DNA from: Actinomadura soli
Lineage (GTDB): Bacteria; Actinomycetota; Actinomycetes; Streptosporangiales; Streptosporangiaceae
DNA length: 47,750 bases
Direction: 5' to 3'
NCBI RefSeq assembly: GCF_005889715.1
Contig: NZ_VCKW01000033.1
Location: 1-47,750, forward strand
The notes below the pieces were generated by a model. The model made no database searches. It was not told the origin of the DNA and worked only from the letters and a program-made list of their open reading frames with translations. The position numbers and the translations under genes were made by a program. Below are positions 1 to 9,338 of the stretch, piece after piece. Position 1 is the first letter of the stretch. Every line of letters starts with the position of its first letter.

Positions 1-27
1 CGGGGGTGGGGGCGTGGGTGGTGAGGG

Positions 28-702
28 TCATGGCGTCCAGCTCCCGTGCTGGTGGTAGGTGATGTTCCAGGCGATCGCGATCCGCAGCCGGGAGCGGGTC
101 GTGGTCGCCTTCATCCAGTGGGCCTGCCAACCGGGGAAGGCGATCATCCGGCCGGGGACCGGGCAGTAGTGGACGGCTCCGGGGGACGCGGCGCGAGTGA
201 CCGCGGCAGGTCGGGGATCGAGCATGTGCAGGTATCCGGCGTCGCTGTCGCCGTCGGGGTGGGGGTCGGGGTCGGTGGCGATGGACAGCAGGCCCGACCA
301 GGCCGAGTCATGACGGGTGTGCGGGCGCAGTGGTCGGCCAGGTCGACAGATCACCGCCCACGCCTCCGTGACGATGTCGTGGTCGTCGATCTCGTCGGCG
401 GCCTCGCCCAGCACCGCGCGGGCCAGCGCCCGGCCCGCGACGGAGATCTGATGGCCCAGCCAGTCGATCGAGGGATGCTTCCAGGTCAGCATGGTCGGGG
501 CTGACTTGATCACGTTGACGGCGCCGGACTGGGCGCCGTTCTTGTCCGCGTCGAGGACCAACTCCCGCAGGGCTGGGAGGTGCTGGGCGGCGCCGGTGCA
601 GTCGGCCTGGTAGACGGGGGTTCGCCACATCTGCAGCACCAGCCGTTCTCCAGGGGGGTCGGCACGGGTACCCGTGTCGTCGGCGGGGAGGGTCTTGGTC
701 AC
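28..702 (-). CDS. Putative 2OG-Fe(II) oxygenase-like protein
   Basis: A 224-residue protein whose C-terminal half resembles the putative 2OG-Fe(II) oxygenase family of TIGR02466 type. Visible landmarks are PHTRHDSAWSG near residue 127 (candidate first iron His and Asp), FPGWQAHWM near residue 193 (second His) and RLRIAIAWN near residue 207 (Arg for the 2-oxoglutarate carboxylate). The family usually has HxH..WSGVYY here, so the iron triad is plausible but not certain. The first 30 residues are polar and probably disordered. The ATG at 702 follows an AAGGAGCACGAT stretch. It stands alone, with no hypoxia-type box upstream. The substrate is unknown; prolyl or aspartyl hydroxylation would be a guess. 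Confidence 0.6.
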   Translation of the reverse strand: MTKTLPADDTGTRADPPGERLVLQMWRTPVYQADCTGAAQHLPALRELVLDADKNGAQSGAVNVIKSAPTMLTWKHPSIDWLGHQISVAGRALARAVLGEAADEIDDHDIVTEAWAVICRPGRPLRPHTRHDSAWSGLLSIATDPDPHPDGDSDAGYLHMLDPRPAAVTRAASPGAVHYCPVPGRMIAFPGWQAHWMKATTTRSRLRIAIAWNITYHQHGSWTP

Positions 703-1241
703 GATCGTGCTCCTTCTTGATGGGGTCCGCTGTGGGGCGACCGGTAACCGGCGGTCAGTCGTTCGTCCAGCTCAGGCTTCAAGGCGCCGCGGCGGGTCTG
801 CACGTGCCCAGCCACGTCGGCCGGTATGGAGGTGGGGGCGGCCGATGTGGCGGGCATGTGCGGGATGCCCACGGTCTCGCCACAACTTCATCGCTCCGTC
901 CCCGCACGAGCAGCGGCACCTTCCGTATGGGAGGCGACGGGGCGTCGCCGAGGACCGGCACCGGGCCCAGCCGGCTCACGGAACCGCGGACTCCGGTGCT
1001 CCGTCGAGCGGCCGGGCGGTGCGTACCAGAGTCGTCCGGGCCTCGCCGCGGTCGCCGTCGTCCTCACAGGCGGGTCGGGTCGAGACGGGGTAGGTGGACG
1101 TGCACCCGGCCGCCAAGGTCATCCCGTCCCCGGCCTGAAAGCGGGTCAGGTCGGAAATCAAGCTGATCCTCGGCGCCCGGGTGCGAGCGGGGGACGGCCG
1201 CGACACCCGCGTCGGCGCGGGCCCGTCGGTCGTCGCAGGGC
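703..1241. other. Intergenic stretch without a convincing gene
   Basis: About 540 bases between two leftward genes. Several open frames cross it because of high GC. The only one with faintly protein-like composition is a leftward 76-codon frame ending near 976 (motif LISDLTRFQAGDGMTLAAGC), which has no recognisable family and no clear ribosome site. No repeats or operators were seen. Confidence 0.4.
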
Positions 1242-1739
1242 TTAGACGGGCTCGGTGAAGTCCTCTCCGGGCGCGTCGGTGAGGCGCTGCAAGTAGTTGA
1301 GCTCGCCGAGGGACTCGACGAGGCCCAGTTCGGTCTCCAGGTAGTCGACGTGCTCTTCTTCGTCCGCGAGGATCTCCTCGAAGATCCGGGCGGAGGTGAC
1401 GTCGCCGCGCTCGCGCATCAGCGCGATGCCGGGTCGCAGCCGGGTCACGGTCTCCATCTCCAGGGCCAGGTCGTTCCGGAGTTGCTCGGGGACGTCCTGC
1501 CCGATCCGCAGTGCGTTGAGTTTCTGGTAGTTCGGGGTTCCCTCCAGGAAAAGGATTCGTTCGGTGATGCGCTCGGCGTGCTCCAGCTCCTCATGGGCTT
1601 CCTTGCGCGAGTGCTTGGCGAGTCGCACGTAGCCCCAGTCCTGCTGCATCTTGGCATGCAGGAAGAACTGGTTGATCGCCGTCAGTTCCGCTGTGAGCTG
1701 CTCGTTGAGCAGCCCGATGATCTGGCTGTCACCTTCCAT
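1242..1739 (-). CDS. bfr: Bacterioferritin (haem-ligand Met replaced by Leu)
   Basis: A 165-residue ferritin-like protein that aligns along its whole length with bacterioferritin; it stores iron as a mineral core after di-iron ferroxidase oxidation. All ferroxidase ligands are present at canonical numbers: E18, E51, H54, E94, E127 and H130. The residue that binds inter-subunit haem b, Met52 in E. coli Bfr, is Leu here (E51-L52-E53-H54), so classical haem binding is unlikely. The start MEGDSQII matches the family N-terminus. In mycobacteria bfrA is activated by IdeR through tandem iron boxes; here a tandem iron-box-like sequence lies about 450 bp upstream at 2192-2234, farther than expected. 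The gene appears monocistronic. Confidence 0.93.
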   Translation of the reverse strand: MEGDSQIIGLLNEQLTAELTAINQFFLHAKMQQDWGYVRLAKHSRKEAHEELEHAERITERILFLEGTPNYQKLNALRIGQDVPEQLRNDLALEMETVTRLRPGIALMRERGDVTSARIFEEILADEEEHVDYLETELGLVESLGELNYLQRLTDAPGEDFTEPV

Positions 1740-2510
1740 GCAACTGATGCTGGCACGGCCGACAGGTCCTCACCAGCTCTGAAATTTCGAGTTGAATATC
1801 CGTCGCCGGACGAATTCATTGCTTGGACTGCACCATCGGAGGCTTCGGCGCCTCCATCTCAGCCAGAAAAGATAGGGCTGAGATTCTCAAAGAGAAGGCC
1901 CCAAGATGCGTCGACGGAGCAGCGAAGGCTGCATGAAGACACAGGTCATGACACTGAACGTGCGATCGGCCGCGTGACGATCTCCGGCCGTCCAGTAGAT
2001 GGACAACTGCCACAACCCCGTTTCACATCGCGACCGACTTTCTAATCTTCTTGGAAGAAGCAAGCCGCGCACCTGCGGTGCAGAACGTTGTATGAGGTCA
2101 CGGTGTTAGAAACATAGATGATCATGTAAATGGCGACCACCGAGCTATGTGAAAGGATCTCCAAGGCACCTCAATTGCTTAGGTCGACCTTATTTAGGAT
2201 AGCCTGTCCTTGGCAAGGATAGGCTATCCTAAATTGTTAGAATAATCGAGTTCGCAAGCTCACTAATACGATTCGCTTCGGGTCTTCGTGAAGAACACAA
2301 TGCAGATTTATGCGCATCTATCCTCCTGTCGGGATCGCGCAGGTCCGGGGTGCCGGAGTACAGAGATCTGATCCGGCTCGTTCATCGGCCGTACCGAACG
2401 GCGCGATGCCCCCGGCACACCAGGGACCCCGGAACCGATAGCGGGACGAGGGCGTCTCCCCGAACGGTTGGTCACCTGCTCGCCGGGATGCTCCCGTGGT
2501 CACGATGAGG
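1740..2510. other. AT-rich gene-poor region between bfr and the hyp cluster
   Basis: About 770 bases with markedly lower GC than the rest of the window, especially 1780-2310. Open frames here are short and none resembles a known protein. Apart from the iron-box inverted repeat at 2192-2234 nothing functional is evident. The base composition suggests foreign or decayed DNA, possibly the remains of an iron-regulated gene (inference). Confidence 0.5.
2192..2234. promoter_or_regulatory. Tandem IdeR/DtxR-type iron box (near-perfect inverted repeat)
   Basis: Two arms of about 20 bases, separated by GGC, are inverted copies with one mismatch. The left arm contains TTAGGATAGCCTGTCCTT and the right arm AAGGATAGGCTATCCTAA. 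Each half fits the DtxR/IdeR consensus TTAGGTTAGGCTAACCTAA at most positions. A further TTAGG-TCGA-CCTTA lies just before it at 2179-2192. The repeat could also fold as a hairpin in RNA, but there is no gene end nearby to terminate. Likely target is bfr about 450 bp away or a lost gene. Confidence 0.6.
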
Positions 2511-2892
2511 TCAGCCGCGTGTCTCCTCGACGGCCCGGATACCGGTGACCTTGTCGGCGCGGACGGGGATGACGTGGTCCGACTCGTCGCCGATTAAGGG
2601 GCGCAGCAGCAGCCGGTGGCGGGCAATGGCGGCGGGTTCCCTGCTCAGGTTCGGTACTGGCGACGATGACGCTTCAGCCGAGATGGCGGACGCTGTCGAA
2701 GTCGTCGGCCTCGTAGGCGACCACCGTCCCGCCTGCGGGACGGCATGGGAGAGGAACCGCGCCCAAGCGGTTGCGGATGATGACGGCGTCCTCCTCGACG
2801 AGGCCCGGGTGTGACGGGGTCGGATGACACCTCTGCCCCGGTTCCTCCCCTGAAAGTCCACGGCGGGTCCTCATCCGGCTCGGCAGGGTCAC
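2511..2892 (-). pseudogene. Possible frameshifted small gene downstream of hypE
   Basis: A leftward frame starting at 2892, only 10 bp after the hypE stop, reads a protein-like stretch (EEDAVIIRNRLGAV, then VVAYEADDFDSVRHLG) and stops at 2674. A second leftward frame then continues with protein-like sequence (RHRLLLRPLIGDESDHVI, then VTGIRAVEETRG) to a stop at 2511. Joining the two needs one frameshift near 2675, so I read this as one decayed gene or a gene with a sequencing error. I do not recognise the family. It may be the last member of the hyp operon. Confidence 0.35.
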
Positions 2893-2901
2893 CCAGCGGC
2901 G

Positions 2902-3948
2902 TCAGCAGATGCGTGGGAGTTGTTCGCCTACGAGCATGTCGACGACGCGGACGCCGCCGAGCATGGTGCGCATGTGGACGCGGCCGGGGTGCTCATCGGT
3001 GAGGCTGCCTATCACGCGGGCGCCGGCGCCTTCGGGGCGGGTGTGCATCGCGTGCAGGACGGCTTCGGCCGCGGTCGGTGCGACGAAGGCGACCAGGCAG
3101 CCCTCGTTGGCCACATGCAGGGGGTCCAGGCCGAGCAGTTCGCAGGCGGCGGCCGCCAGGGGCGGTACGGGGACGGCGTCTTCGGTGATGTCGACGCCGA
3201 TCGATGAGGTCTCGGCGAGTTCGTTGAGTGCGGAGGCGAGTCCGCCGCGGGTGGGATCGCGCAGTGTGTGTACGTCCGGTCCGCCCGCGTCGAGCATGGC
3301 GGCGACCAGGGCGTGCAGCGGTCTGCTGTCGGAGGCGATCTCGGATTCGAAGCCGAGGCTCTCCCTGGCGCTGAGGATCGCGGTGCCGTGCAGCGCGATC
3401 GGTCCCGACAGCAGGACCAGGTCGCCGGGGCGTCCGTGCGCCGCCGAGGGCGTTGCGTCCGGGTGGCGGACGCCGATGCCGGTGGTGGTGACGTACACGC
3501 CGTCGGCGGCGCCGCGTTGGACGACCTTGGTGTCGCCGGTGACGATCGGGACGCCGGCGGTGGCCGCCGCGCGTGCCGCCGACGCGGTGATCGCGCGCAG
3601 TTCGTCCAGGGGGAGGCCCTCCTCGACGATGTAGGCGAGGGTGAGCGCGACCGGGCGGGCGCCGCGCATGGCCAGGTCGTTGATGGTGCCGTGCACGGCC
3701 AGGGAGCCGATGTCGCCGCCGGGGAAGAACCGGGGCGTGACGACGAAGGAGTCGGTGCTGGTCACCACTTCGGCGGTGCCGGTGTCGACGACCGCGGCGT
3801 CCTCGGCGATCGGGTCCGTGCCCAGTTCGGTCGCGATCACGTCGCGGAGCAGCTCGGCCATCAGGCGGCCGCCGGAGCCGTGGCCGAGCAGGACCCGTTC
3901 GGTCTCGGCCGCCGGTGCGGGGCAGCTCAGGGCGGTCGGGTCGGTCAT
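2902..3948 (-). CDS. hypE: Hydrogenase maturation protein HypE (carbamoyl dehydratase)
   Basis: A 348-residue PurM/AIR-synthase-fold protein. HypE receives a carbamoyl group from HypF on its C-terminal cysteine and dehydrates it with ATP to thiocyanate, the source of the CN ligands of the [NiFe] centre. The diagnostic C-terminus PRIC is present, with Cys as the very last residue. The N-terminal [11 protein letters not shown] and the central VTGDTKVV are family motifs. I chose the ATG at 3948 because it overlaps the hypD stop (ATGA) and gives the family-typical start; an upstream ATG at 4032 adds only non-homologous sequence. Last intact gene of hypF-C-D-E. Confidence 0.95.
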   Translation of the reverse strand: MTDPTALSCPAPAAETERVLLGHGSGGRLMAELLRDVIATELGTDPIAEDAAVVDTGTAEVVTSTDSFVVTPRFFPGGDIGSLAVHGTINDLAMRGARPVALTLAYIVEEGLPLDELRAITASAARAAATAGVPIVTGDTKVVQRGAADGVYVTTTGIGVRHPDATPSAAHGRPGDLVLLSGPIALHGTAILSARESLGFESEIASDSRPLHALVAAMLDAGGPDVHTLRDPTRGGLASALNELAETSSIGVDITEDAVPVPPLAAAACELLGLDPLHVANEGCLVAFVAPTAAEAVLHAMHTRPEGAGARVIGSLTDEHPGRVHMRTMLGGVRVVDMLVGEQLPRIC

Positions 3949-5048
3949 CGTGTTCTCCCGGCGTTGTGGAAGGCGGCGCAGGTGCCCTCGCTGGACACCA
4001 TCGGCGCACCCAGCGGGTGGCGCGGCGTGCACGTCGTGCCGTACGCGGCGCAGTCGGTGGGCAGGCTGGTCCCCCGGAGGATCGCCCCGGCGATGCAGTC
4101 GGCGTTCTCAAGGGAGCCGAGCCCGTCGGTGTCGAGCACGGCGGCGCTGAAGCGGCGTTCGGCGTCGTATTCCGCGAACTCGGGGGCGAGCGTCAGGCCG
4201 CCGGCGGTGATGGGGCCGATGCCGCGCCAGGTTCGGGTGGTCACCTGGAACACACGGCGCACCGCGTCCTGGGCGGCGGTGTTGCCGGAGCGGCGCACGG
4301 CACGGGTGTACTGGTTCTCGACCTGGTGGCGGCCGTCCTCCAGTTGCCGGACGGCCAGCAGGATCCCTTCGAGCAGGTCGAGCGGCTCGAATCCGGTGAC
4401 CACGATGGGCACCCGGTATCGGGCTGCGATCGGCTCGTACTGGGTCCAGCCCATCACGGCGCAGACGTGGCCCGCGGCCAGGAACGCCTGCACCTGGTTG
4501 TCGGGCGAGTCGAGGATGGCGGTGATCGCGGGCGGCACCAGCACGTGGCTGACGAGCATCGAGAAGTTGTCCAGGCCCAGAGCGTGGGCGCGCAGCACGG
4601 CCATCGCGTTGGCCGGGGCGGTGGTCTCGAATCCGACCGCGAAAAAGACCACGTGCCGGTCGGGGGCGGCGGCGGCCAGGCGGACGGCGTCGAGCGGCGA
4701 GTAGACCACGCGCACGTCCGCGCCCCTGGCCCGCAGTTTGAGTAGATCGCCGCGGCTGCCGGGGACGCGGAGCATGTCGCCGAAGCTGGTGAAGGTCACC
4801 TCCGGGCGGGCGGCGATGGCCAGCGCGTGGTCCAGGGTCTCCAGCGGCGTGACGCAGACCGGGCAGCCCGGGCCGTGGATCATGCGCACGTCCTCGGGCA
4901 ACAGCTCGTCGATGCCCTGCCGGACGATGGTGTGCGTCTGCCCACCGCACACCTCCATGATCGTCCAGGGCCGGGTGGCGGTGGCGTGGACATCGGCGAG
5001 CAGCCGCCTGGCCAGGACCGGGTCCCGATACTCGTCGAGGTACTTCAT
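3945..5048 (-). CDS. hypD: Hydrogenase formation protein HypD
   Basis: A 367-residue scaffold protein of [NiFe]-hydrogenase maturation. With HypC it holds the iron to which HypE donates cyanide; it carries a [4Fe-4S] cluster. The conserved [10 protein letters not shown] (C34) and [10 protein letters not shown] (C62, C65) are visible, and C-terminal cysteines of the cluster site are present ([11 protein letters not shown] and [11 protein letters not shown]). Length is normal for the family. The start at 5048 overlaps the hypC stop by ATGA and its own stop overlaps hypE, so translation of C, D and E is probably coupled. Confidence 0.96.
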   Translation of the reverse strand: MKYLDEYRDPVLARRLLADVHATATRPWTIMEVCGGQTHTIVRQGIDELLPEDVRMIHGPGCPVCVTPLETLDHALAIAARPEVTFTSFGDMLRVPGSRGDLLKLRARGADVRVVYSPLDAVRLAAAAPDRHVVFFAVGFETTAPANAMAVLRAHALGLDNFSMLVSHVLVPPAITAILDSPDNQVQAFLAAGHVCAVMGWTQYEPIAARYRVPIVVTGFEPLDLLEGILLAVRQLEDGRHQVENQYTRAVRRSGNTAAQDAVRRVFQVTTRTWRGIGPITAGGLTLAPEFAEYDAERRFSAAVLDTDGLGSLENADCIAGAILRGTSLPTDCAAYGTTCTPRHPLGAPMVSSEGTCAAFHNAGRTR

Positions 5049-5326
5049 ACCGCCCTCCCGGCGTCCCGTGGCGGCTCTTCGCCGCCGGCGAGCTCGGCGC
5101 TCAGCACGTCGGGGATGGCGTTGAGCACCGCCATGGTGCGGGCGGCCTCCTCCTCGTCCACCGTGCTGATCGCGAAGCCGACATGGACGATGACGAAGTC
5201 ACCGACGTCCGCCTCCGGGGTGTAGGCGAGGCAGACCTCCCGGCGGACGCCGTCGAAGTCGATCACACCCATCCGCAGGTCGGCGTCGTCCGCCTCGACG
5301 ATCCGTCCGGGAATGCCCAGGCACAT
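5045..5326 (-). CDS. hypC: Hydrogenase assembly chaperone HypC
   Basis: A 93-residue HypC/HybG family chaperone that ferries the Fe(CN)2CO unit to the hydrogenase large subunit. The essential N-terminus MCLGIPGRI with Cys2 is intact, followed by the OB-like barrel ([31 protein letters not shown]). The start at 5326 is fixed by Cys2, and GAGAGGAG inside the end of hypF is its ribosome site. It lies 5 bp after hypF and overlaps hypD. A second HypC-like N-terminus (MCLEHV) occurs as a fragment near 27383. Confidence 0.95.
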   Translation of the reverse strand: MCLGIPGRIVEADDADLRMGVIDFDGVRREVCLAYTPEADVGDFVIVHVGFAISTVDEEEAARTMAVLNAIPDVLSAELAGGEEPPRDAGRAV

Positions 5327-5331
5327 GCCGT

Positions 5332-7629
5332 TCAACTCCTCTCCGTTGCGTCCGCGAGCCGCGCCGCCGCGATCGCCGCCTGCCCGTAGCTGATGCCCCC
5401 ATCGTTCACCGGTACCCGTTCGCCGAGGAAGGCCTCGAACCCTGCCTCGTCCAGTGCGCTCAGGACGGCCGTGGCGAGCGTGCGGTTCTGGAAGACGCCT
5501 CCGGACAGGCAGACGGTGCCCACCCCGGCGTCGGCGGCGGCGCGGTCGCACAGTTCGACGGTGACGATGGCGAGGGTCTGGTGGAAGGCGGCGGCGATCC
5601 GAGCGGGCGGCTCCCCGTCGGCGCGGGCCGTGAGCGCGTCGCGCAGCGTGGCCGCGCCGTCGTACACCCACAGCCCGCCGCGCCGCACCAGCCGCCAGCC
5701 GAGTGGTTCCGTGGTGCCCTGCCCGCCCGCGGCCGCCTCCAGCCGCATCGCGGCCTCGCCTTCGTAGCGGTTGTCATCGCATATCCCCAGCAGGGCCGCA
5801 AGGGCGTCGAAGAGCCGCCCCGCGCTGGAGGCCAGAGGGGAGTTCACGCCCCGGTCGATCATGCGGCGCGCGACGGCGACCTCCCGTTCGGGCAGTCGCG
5901 CCAGCAGGTCCGCGGCCGGCTTTGTGCCCGGGGCGCGGTCGCCCAGGGGTTCGGCGCCGAACAGGTAACCGAGCGCCATGCGGGCCGGACGCCGTACGGC
6001 CGCGGCACCACCGCACAGGGGCGCGTGGGAGAACCGGCCGAGCCGTTTGAACCCCGAGTAGGTGGCCAGCAGGATCTCCCCGCCCCAGAAGGTGCCGTCG
6101 TCGCCCAGCCCGAGCCCGTCGTAGGCGACACCGAGGAACGGGCCAGTGACACCGTGCTCGGCGGCGGTCGCCACGACATGGGCGTGGTGATGCTGGACCG
6201 GAATCCGGCGCCCTGCGGGCCACCGCGCCGCGTGCTTGCTGGACAGGTACTCCGGATGCAGGTCGTGCGCCACGTACGCCGGTTCGACGTTCTCGACGCG
6301 CAGGCAGCGGTCCAGCGACTCCTCGAAGGCCGCGAAGGTCTCGGCGTCCTCAAGGTCCCCGGTGTGCGGGCCGATGATCGCCCGCCGCCCGTTGGCGACG
6401 GTGAAGGTGTGCTTGAGCTGCGCGCCCAGCGCCAGGATCGGTTCGGCGGCGGCGACCGGCAGCGGCAGCGGAGCCGGGGCGATACCGCGGGCTCGGCGCA
6501 CGATGGACGGCCGCCCCGCCACCACGCGGACGACGGAGTCGTCGTAGCGGGCCAGGATCGGCCGATCATGGGAGAGGACGCCGTCGGCGACCGGGCCGAG
6601 CCGGCGGCGCGCCGCGTCGTCCTCGGTCACCATGGGCCCGCCGGCATGGTTTCCGCTGGTCACGACCAGTGGCCGGACGAGGTCGCGCAGCAGAAGGTGG
6701 TGCAGCGGGCTGTAGGGCAGGAACACCCCCACATCCGGCAGGCCGTCGCACACCTGCGGGGCCAGCGGCCCGCGCGCCCTTGGTGCCAGCACGATGGGGC
6801 GAGCGGGCGAGGTCAGCACGCCGACGACGGCGGCGGTCAGGTCGGCGAGCGTGCACGCCGCCGCCATGTCCGGCACCATGACGGCCAGCGGTTTGGCCTC
6901 CCTGCCCTTGGCGGCGCGGAGACGTCCGACCGCTTCGGTGTCGGTCGCGTCGCAGATCAGCTGGTAGCCGCCGATGCCCTTGATCGCGACCACCCCGCCT
7001 TCGCGGATCGCTTCCGTGGCGGCGGCCAGCGCTTCCTCTCCCTGCCGCCCGCCGGGCTCCCAGGAGAGCCGGGGGCCGCACGCCGGGCACGCGACCGGCT
7101 CGGCAAGGAAACGACGGTCCGCCGGGTCGCGGTACTCGGCCTCGCACGCCGGGCACATCGCGAAGGCACCCATCGTCGTGCGTGCCCGGTCATAGGGCAG
7201 CGCCTCGATGATCGTCGCGCGCGGGCCGCAGGCGGTGCAGTTCACGAACGGATACCGATATCTCCGGTCGCCCGGATCGAACAACTCCCGCAGACATGCC
7301 TCGCAGGTGGCGAGGTCGGGTGGTATGTCGCGGGTGGCCGATCCCGCGGCGGCGCTGCCGAGGACCGCGAACCCCGCCTGGGCGGACGAGCCGTCCAGCC
7401 GCGTCGCCGTCACCCCGGTCACCGACGCCGCTTCCGGCGCCTCGGCGACGAGACGGGACGCGAAGTCGTCCAGCACCGGCCCCTCCCCCACCGCCGTGAT
7501 CACCACGACGCCGCCGCTGTTGCGCACATCGCCGCGGACCCCGCAGGCCACGGCGAGCCGGTACACGAACGGCCGGAACCCCACCCCCTGCACGGTTCCG
7601 CGCACCTCGAACCGCCGCGCCTCGGTCAT
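5332..7629 (-). CDS. hypF: Carbamoyltransferase HypF
   Basis: A 765-residue enzyme that makes the carbamoyl-adenylate precursor of the hydrogenase cyanide ligands and transfers it to HypE. Domains in order: acylphosphatase (about 1-90, with GTVQGVGFRPFVYRLA), two C-x2-C-x18-C-x2-C zinc motifs (about 105-185), a YrdC-like domain (about 195-375) and a Kae1-like carbamoyltransferase domain containing HHHAHV and VAYDGLGLG. I prefer the ATG at 7629, which has an AGGA site and begins directly at the acylphosphatase domain; an ATG 33 bases upstream has no good site. It heads the leftward hyp operon. A perfect GGGACGAAGGTCCC palindrome lies 92 bp upstream. HypA and HypB are not in the window. Confidence 0.95.
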   Translation of the reverse strand: MTEARRFEVRGTVQGVGFRPFVYRLAVACGVRGDVRNSGGVVVITAVGEGPVLDDFASRLVAEAPEAASVTGVTATRLDGSSAQAGFAVLGSAAAGSATRDIPPDLATCEACLRELFDPGDRRYRYPFVNCTACGPRATIIEALPYDRARTTMGAFAMCPACEAEYRDPADRRFLAEPVACPACGPRLSWEPGGRQGEEALAAATEAIREGGVVAIKGIGGYQLICDATDTEAVGRLRAAKGREAKPLAVMVPDMAAACTLADLTAAVVGVLTSPARPIVLAPRARGPLAPQVCDGLPDVGVFLPYSPLHHLLLRDLVRPLVVTSGNHAGGPMVTEDDAARRRLGPVADGVLSHDRPILARYDDSVVRVVAGRPSIVRRARGIAPAPLPLPVAAAEPILALGAQLKHTFTVANGRRAIIGPHTGDLEDAETFAAFEESLDRCLRVENVEPAYVAHDLHPEYLSSKHAARWPAGRRIPVQHHHAHVVATAAEHGVTGPFLGVAYDGLGLGDDGTFWGGEILLATYSGFKRLGRFSHAPLCGGAAAVRRPARMALGYLFGAEPLGDRAPGTKPAADLLARLPEREVAVARRMIDRGVNSPLASSAGRLFDALAALLGICDDNRYEGEAAMRLEAAAGGQGTTEPLGWRLVRRGGLWVYDGAATLRDALTARADGEPPARIAAAFHQTLAIVTVELCDRAAADAGVGTVCLSGGVFQNRTLATAVLSALDEAGFEAFLGERVPVNDGGISYGQAAIAAARLADATERS

Positions 7630-7720
7630 CCCGCCATCCTCGCGAGTCCGCACACCGGTCATGCCTGTCAGCCTTACCCACCGCCGTGGCCCCGGTCAGG
7701 GGCGCACGGCACCGAAGCCG

Positions 7721-7734
7721 GGGACGAAGGTCCC
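7721..7734. promoter_or_regulatory. DosR/DevR-like box (hyp operon)
   Basis: GGGACGAAGGTCCC: perfect 5-base inverted arms around a 4-base spacer, matching the core of the mycobacterial DosR box (GGGACT-WW-AGTCCC type). It lies 92 bp upstream of hypF. Confidence 0.65.
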
Positions 7735-7794
7735 TCGCATCGGCCCGCCCACGCTGCATTCCCACCCGTTTCCCATAGCCGGTCGGCCCCGGCT

Positions 7795-8808
7795 TCAGAA
7801 CTCGAAGACCAGCCGGGCGGGCACCCGGCCGCCCAGTACGTCGTCGAAGCAGGCGTTGACGTCGTCGAGGGCGCGAGGCTCAGCGATCATCTCGGTCCGG
7901 CCGGCGGCGGCCAGTGCGAACACCTCGGTCAGCTCTTGGCGGGTGCCGGCGACAGACCCGATGACCGACCGGCCGCCGACCACGGTCTCGAAGAAGGGAA
8001 CGCCGAGGGCGGCGCCGCCCGGGGGAAGTCCCACGCACACCAGGCGCCCGCCCCGGCGCAGCGAACGGTACGCCTGCTCGAACGCCGTGGGCGCGGCCGT
8101 GAGGACGACCGCCACATCGGCGCCGCCGGCCTCCCGGAGGGCCTCGACGGGATCGTCGGCGCGTGCGTTGACCACGTGGTCAGCGCCCAGCTTCGCGGCG
8201 AGGTGGAGCTTGTTCCATTCGATGTCGACGGCGGTGACGAGAGCGCCCGCGATCCGCGCGTACTGCAGCGCCATGTGCCCGAGGCCGCCGGCGCCGAACA
8301 CCGCGACCCGCTCCGCGGGCGTGACCCCGGCTACCTTGATCGCCTTGTAGGCGGCCGAACCCGCGCAGCTCAGCGGCGCCGCCTCGAACGCCGGCAGCGC
8401 CTCGGGCACCTCGACGATCCCGGCCTCGTGGACGGCGGCGTACTCGGCGTAGGCGCCGTCGACGGAGTAGCCGTTGTTCTCTTGACGCTCGCACAGCGTC
8501 TCCCAGCCGGTCAGGCAGGATCGGCAGTGCCCGCACGTCCGCGCGAGCCACGGGATCGCGACGCGCTTGCCGATCCGGGCGGTGGAGACGTCGGCCGCGG
8601 CCTCCTCGATGACGCCGACTCCCTCATGGCCGGGGATGAAGGGCGGGTTCGGCTTGAGGGGCCAGTCTCCGCAGGCCGCGTGGATGTCGGTGCGGCACAG
8701 CCCAGAGGCCTCCATCCGCACCAGCACCTGTCCCGGTCCGGGCCTCGGGACGAGCAGGTCCCGGATCACCAGTGGTTTGTCGAAGCCGGTGACCACTGCT
8801 GCCTTCAT
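7795..8808 (-). CDS. adhP: Zinc-dependent alcohol dehydrogenase, AdhP type
   Basis: A 337-residue medium-chain dehydrogenase that would interconvert alcohols and aldehydes with NAD(H), most likely closing a fermentative branch from acetyl-CoA/acetaldehyde to ethanol (inference). Catalytic zinc ligands C38 (GLCRTD), H61-E62 (PGHEGVG) and the later Cys (LSCAGSAAYKAIK) are present. The structural zinc site has C92, C95, C98 and C106. The Rossmann motif GAGGLGHMALQ follows. The ATG at 8808 sits behind AGAGGG and gives a standard N-terminus; longer leftward readings lack homology. Hypoxia-type boxes lie upstream at 8906-8919 and 9170-9183, and the gene neighbours the hyp operon. Confidence 0.93.
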   Translation of the reverse strand: MKAAVVTGFDKPLVIRDLLVPRPGPGQVLVRMEASGLCRTDIHAACGDWPLKPNPPFIPGHEGVGVIEEAAADVSTARIGKRVAIPWLARTCGHCRSCLTGWETLCERQENNGYSVDGAYAEYAAVHEAGIVEVPEALPAFEAAPLSCAGSAAYKAIKVAGVTPAERVAVFGAGGLGHMALQYARIAGALVTAVDIEWNKLHLAAKLGADHVVNARADDPVEALREAGGADVAVVLTAAPTAFEQAYRSLRRGGRLVCVGLPPGGAALGVPFFETVVGGRSVIGSVAGTRQELTEVFALAAAGRTEMIAEPRALDDVNACFDDVLGGRVPARLVFEF

Positions 8809-8905
8809 GAGCCCTCTTACATCGGTGTGCGCCACGTGATCGCGGTCACATCCGATGATCGGCACACCGGTGGACCGTCCAAAGTGCCCAACGACCCCGG
8901 AGAAC

Positions 8906-8919
8906 GGCCCAAAGGTCCC
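8906..8919. promoter_or_regulatory. DosR/DevR-like box (adhP)
   Basis: GGCCCAAAGGTCCC; one arm is GGTCCC, the other has a one-base change from the palindrome. It lies 98 bp upstream of the adhP start. Confidence 0.5.
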
Positions 8920-9169
8920 ATGGCTCTGCCCGGACCCCACCGGCTCCCAGTATCCCCGGGCTCCGGCATCCCCCTGATCGTCGGCGCGGGGGCCCACGCC
9001 CACGGACGACGTGGCGCCACCACGCCCAGCGCGTGTTCGAGGCGGGAGAAGTCCTCCGCCGCTTAGGCAGCGTTTCGAGCTGGACGGTGCGTGGTCGCCC
9101 ACTTCTCCGTCCCTTTCTGGGCTTCTCCCGCCCTGATGTCATTTCACCGCAGAGGACCTGATGCCGCCA

Positions 9170-9183
9170 GGGACGAAAGTCCT
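9170..9183. promoter_or_regulatory. DosR/DevR-like box (adhP / persulfide operon)
   Basis: GGGACGAAAGTCCT, four of five base pairs in the arms. It lies between divergent adhP and the persulfide operon, 280 bp ahead of the latter, so its target is ambiguous. Confidence 0.5.
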
Positions 9184-9283
9184 CGGCATCGGGGGCGCCC
9201 CGCCGCGTGTCGGACCGCCGGCGCCTCCAACCCCCGTACCGGTCGAGGTCCTGGTCAGACGCCGCCGGCGCGAGGTCCTCAAA

Positions 9284-9299
9284 ATACCCCCGGGGGTAT
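9284..9299. promoter_or_regulatory. CstR-type operator 1
   Basis: ATACCCCCGGGGGTAT, a perfect 16-base palindrome. The ATACCCC/GGGGTAT form is typical of CsoR/CstR-family operators. A second copy follows 39 bp downstream, and the operon they precede encodes a CstR-like repressor. Confidence 0.75.
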
Positions 9300-9338
9300 G
9301 TGTCAATCGCTCGATCCGTTGGGTATCGTGCCAGACAT

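Noticed and set aside
2192..2234. Reading the iron-box repeat as a transcription terminator
   Set aside because: No gene ends nearby on either strand and both arms fit the DtxR/IdeR consensus.
5581..9066. A 1161-codon rightward open frame
   Set aside because: It runs antisense to hypF and adhP, has shadow composition rich in Arg, Gly, Gln and His, and lacks homology. High GC makes long antisense frames common here.
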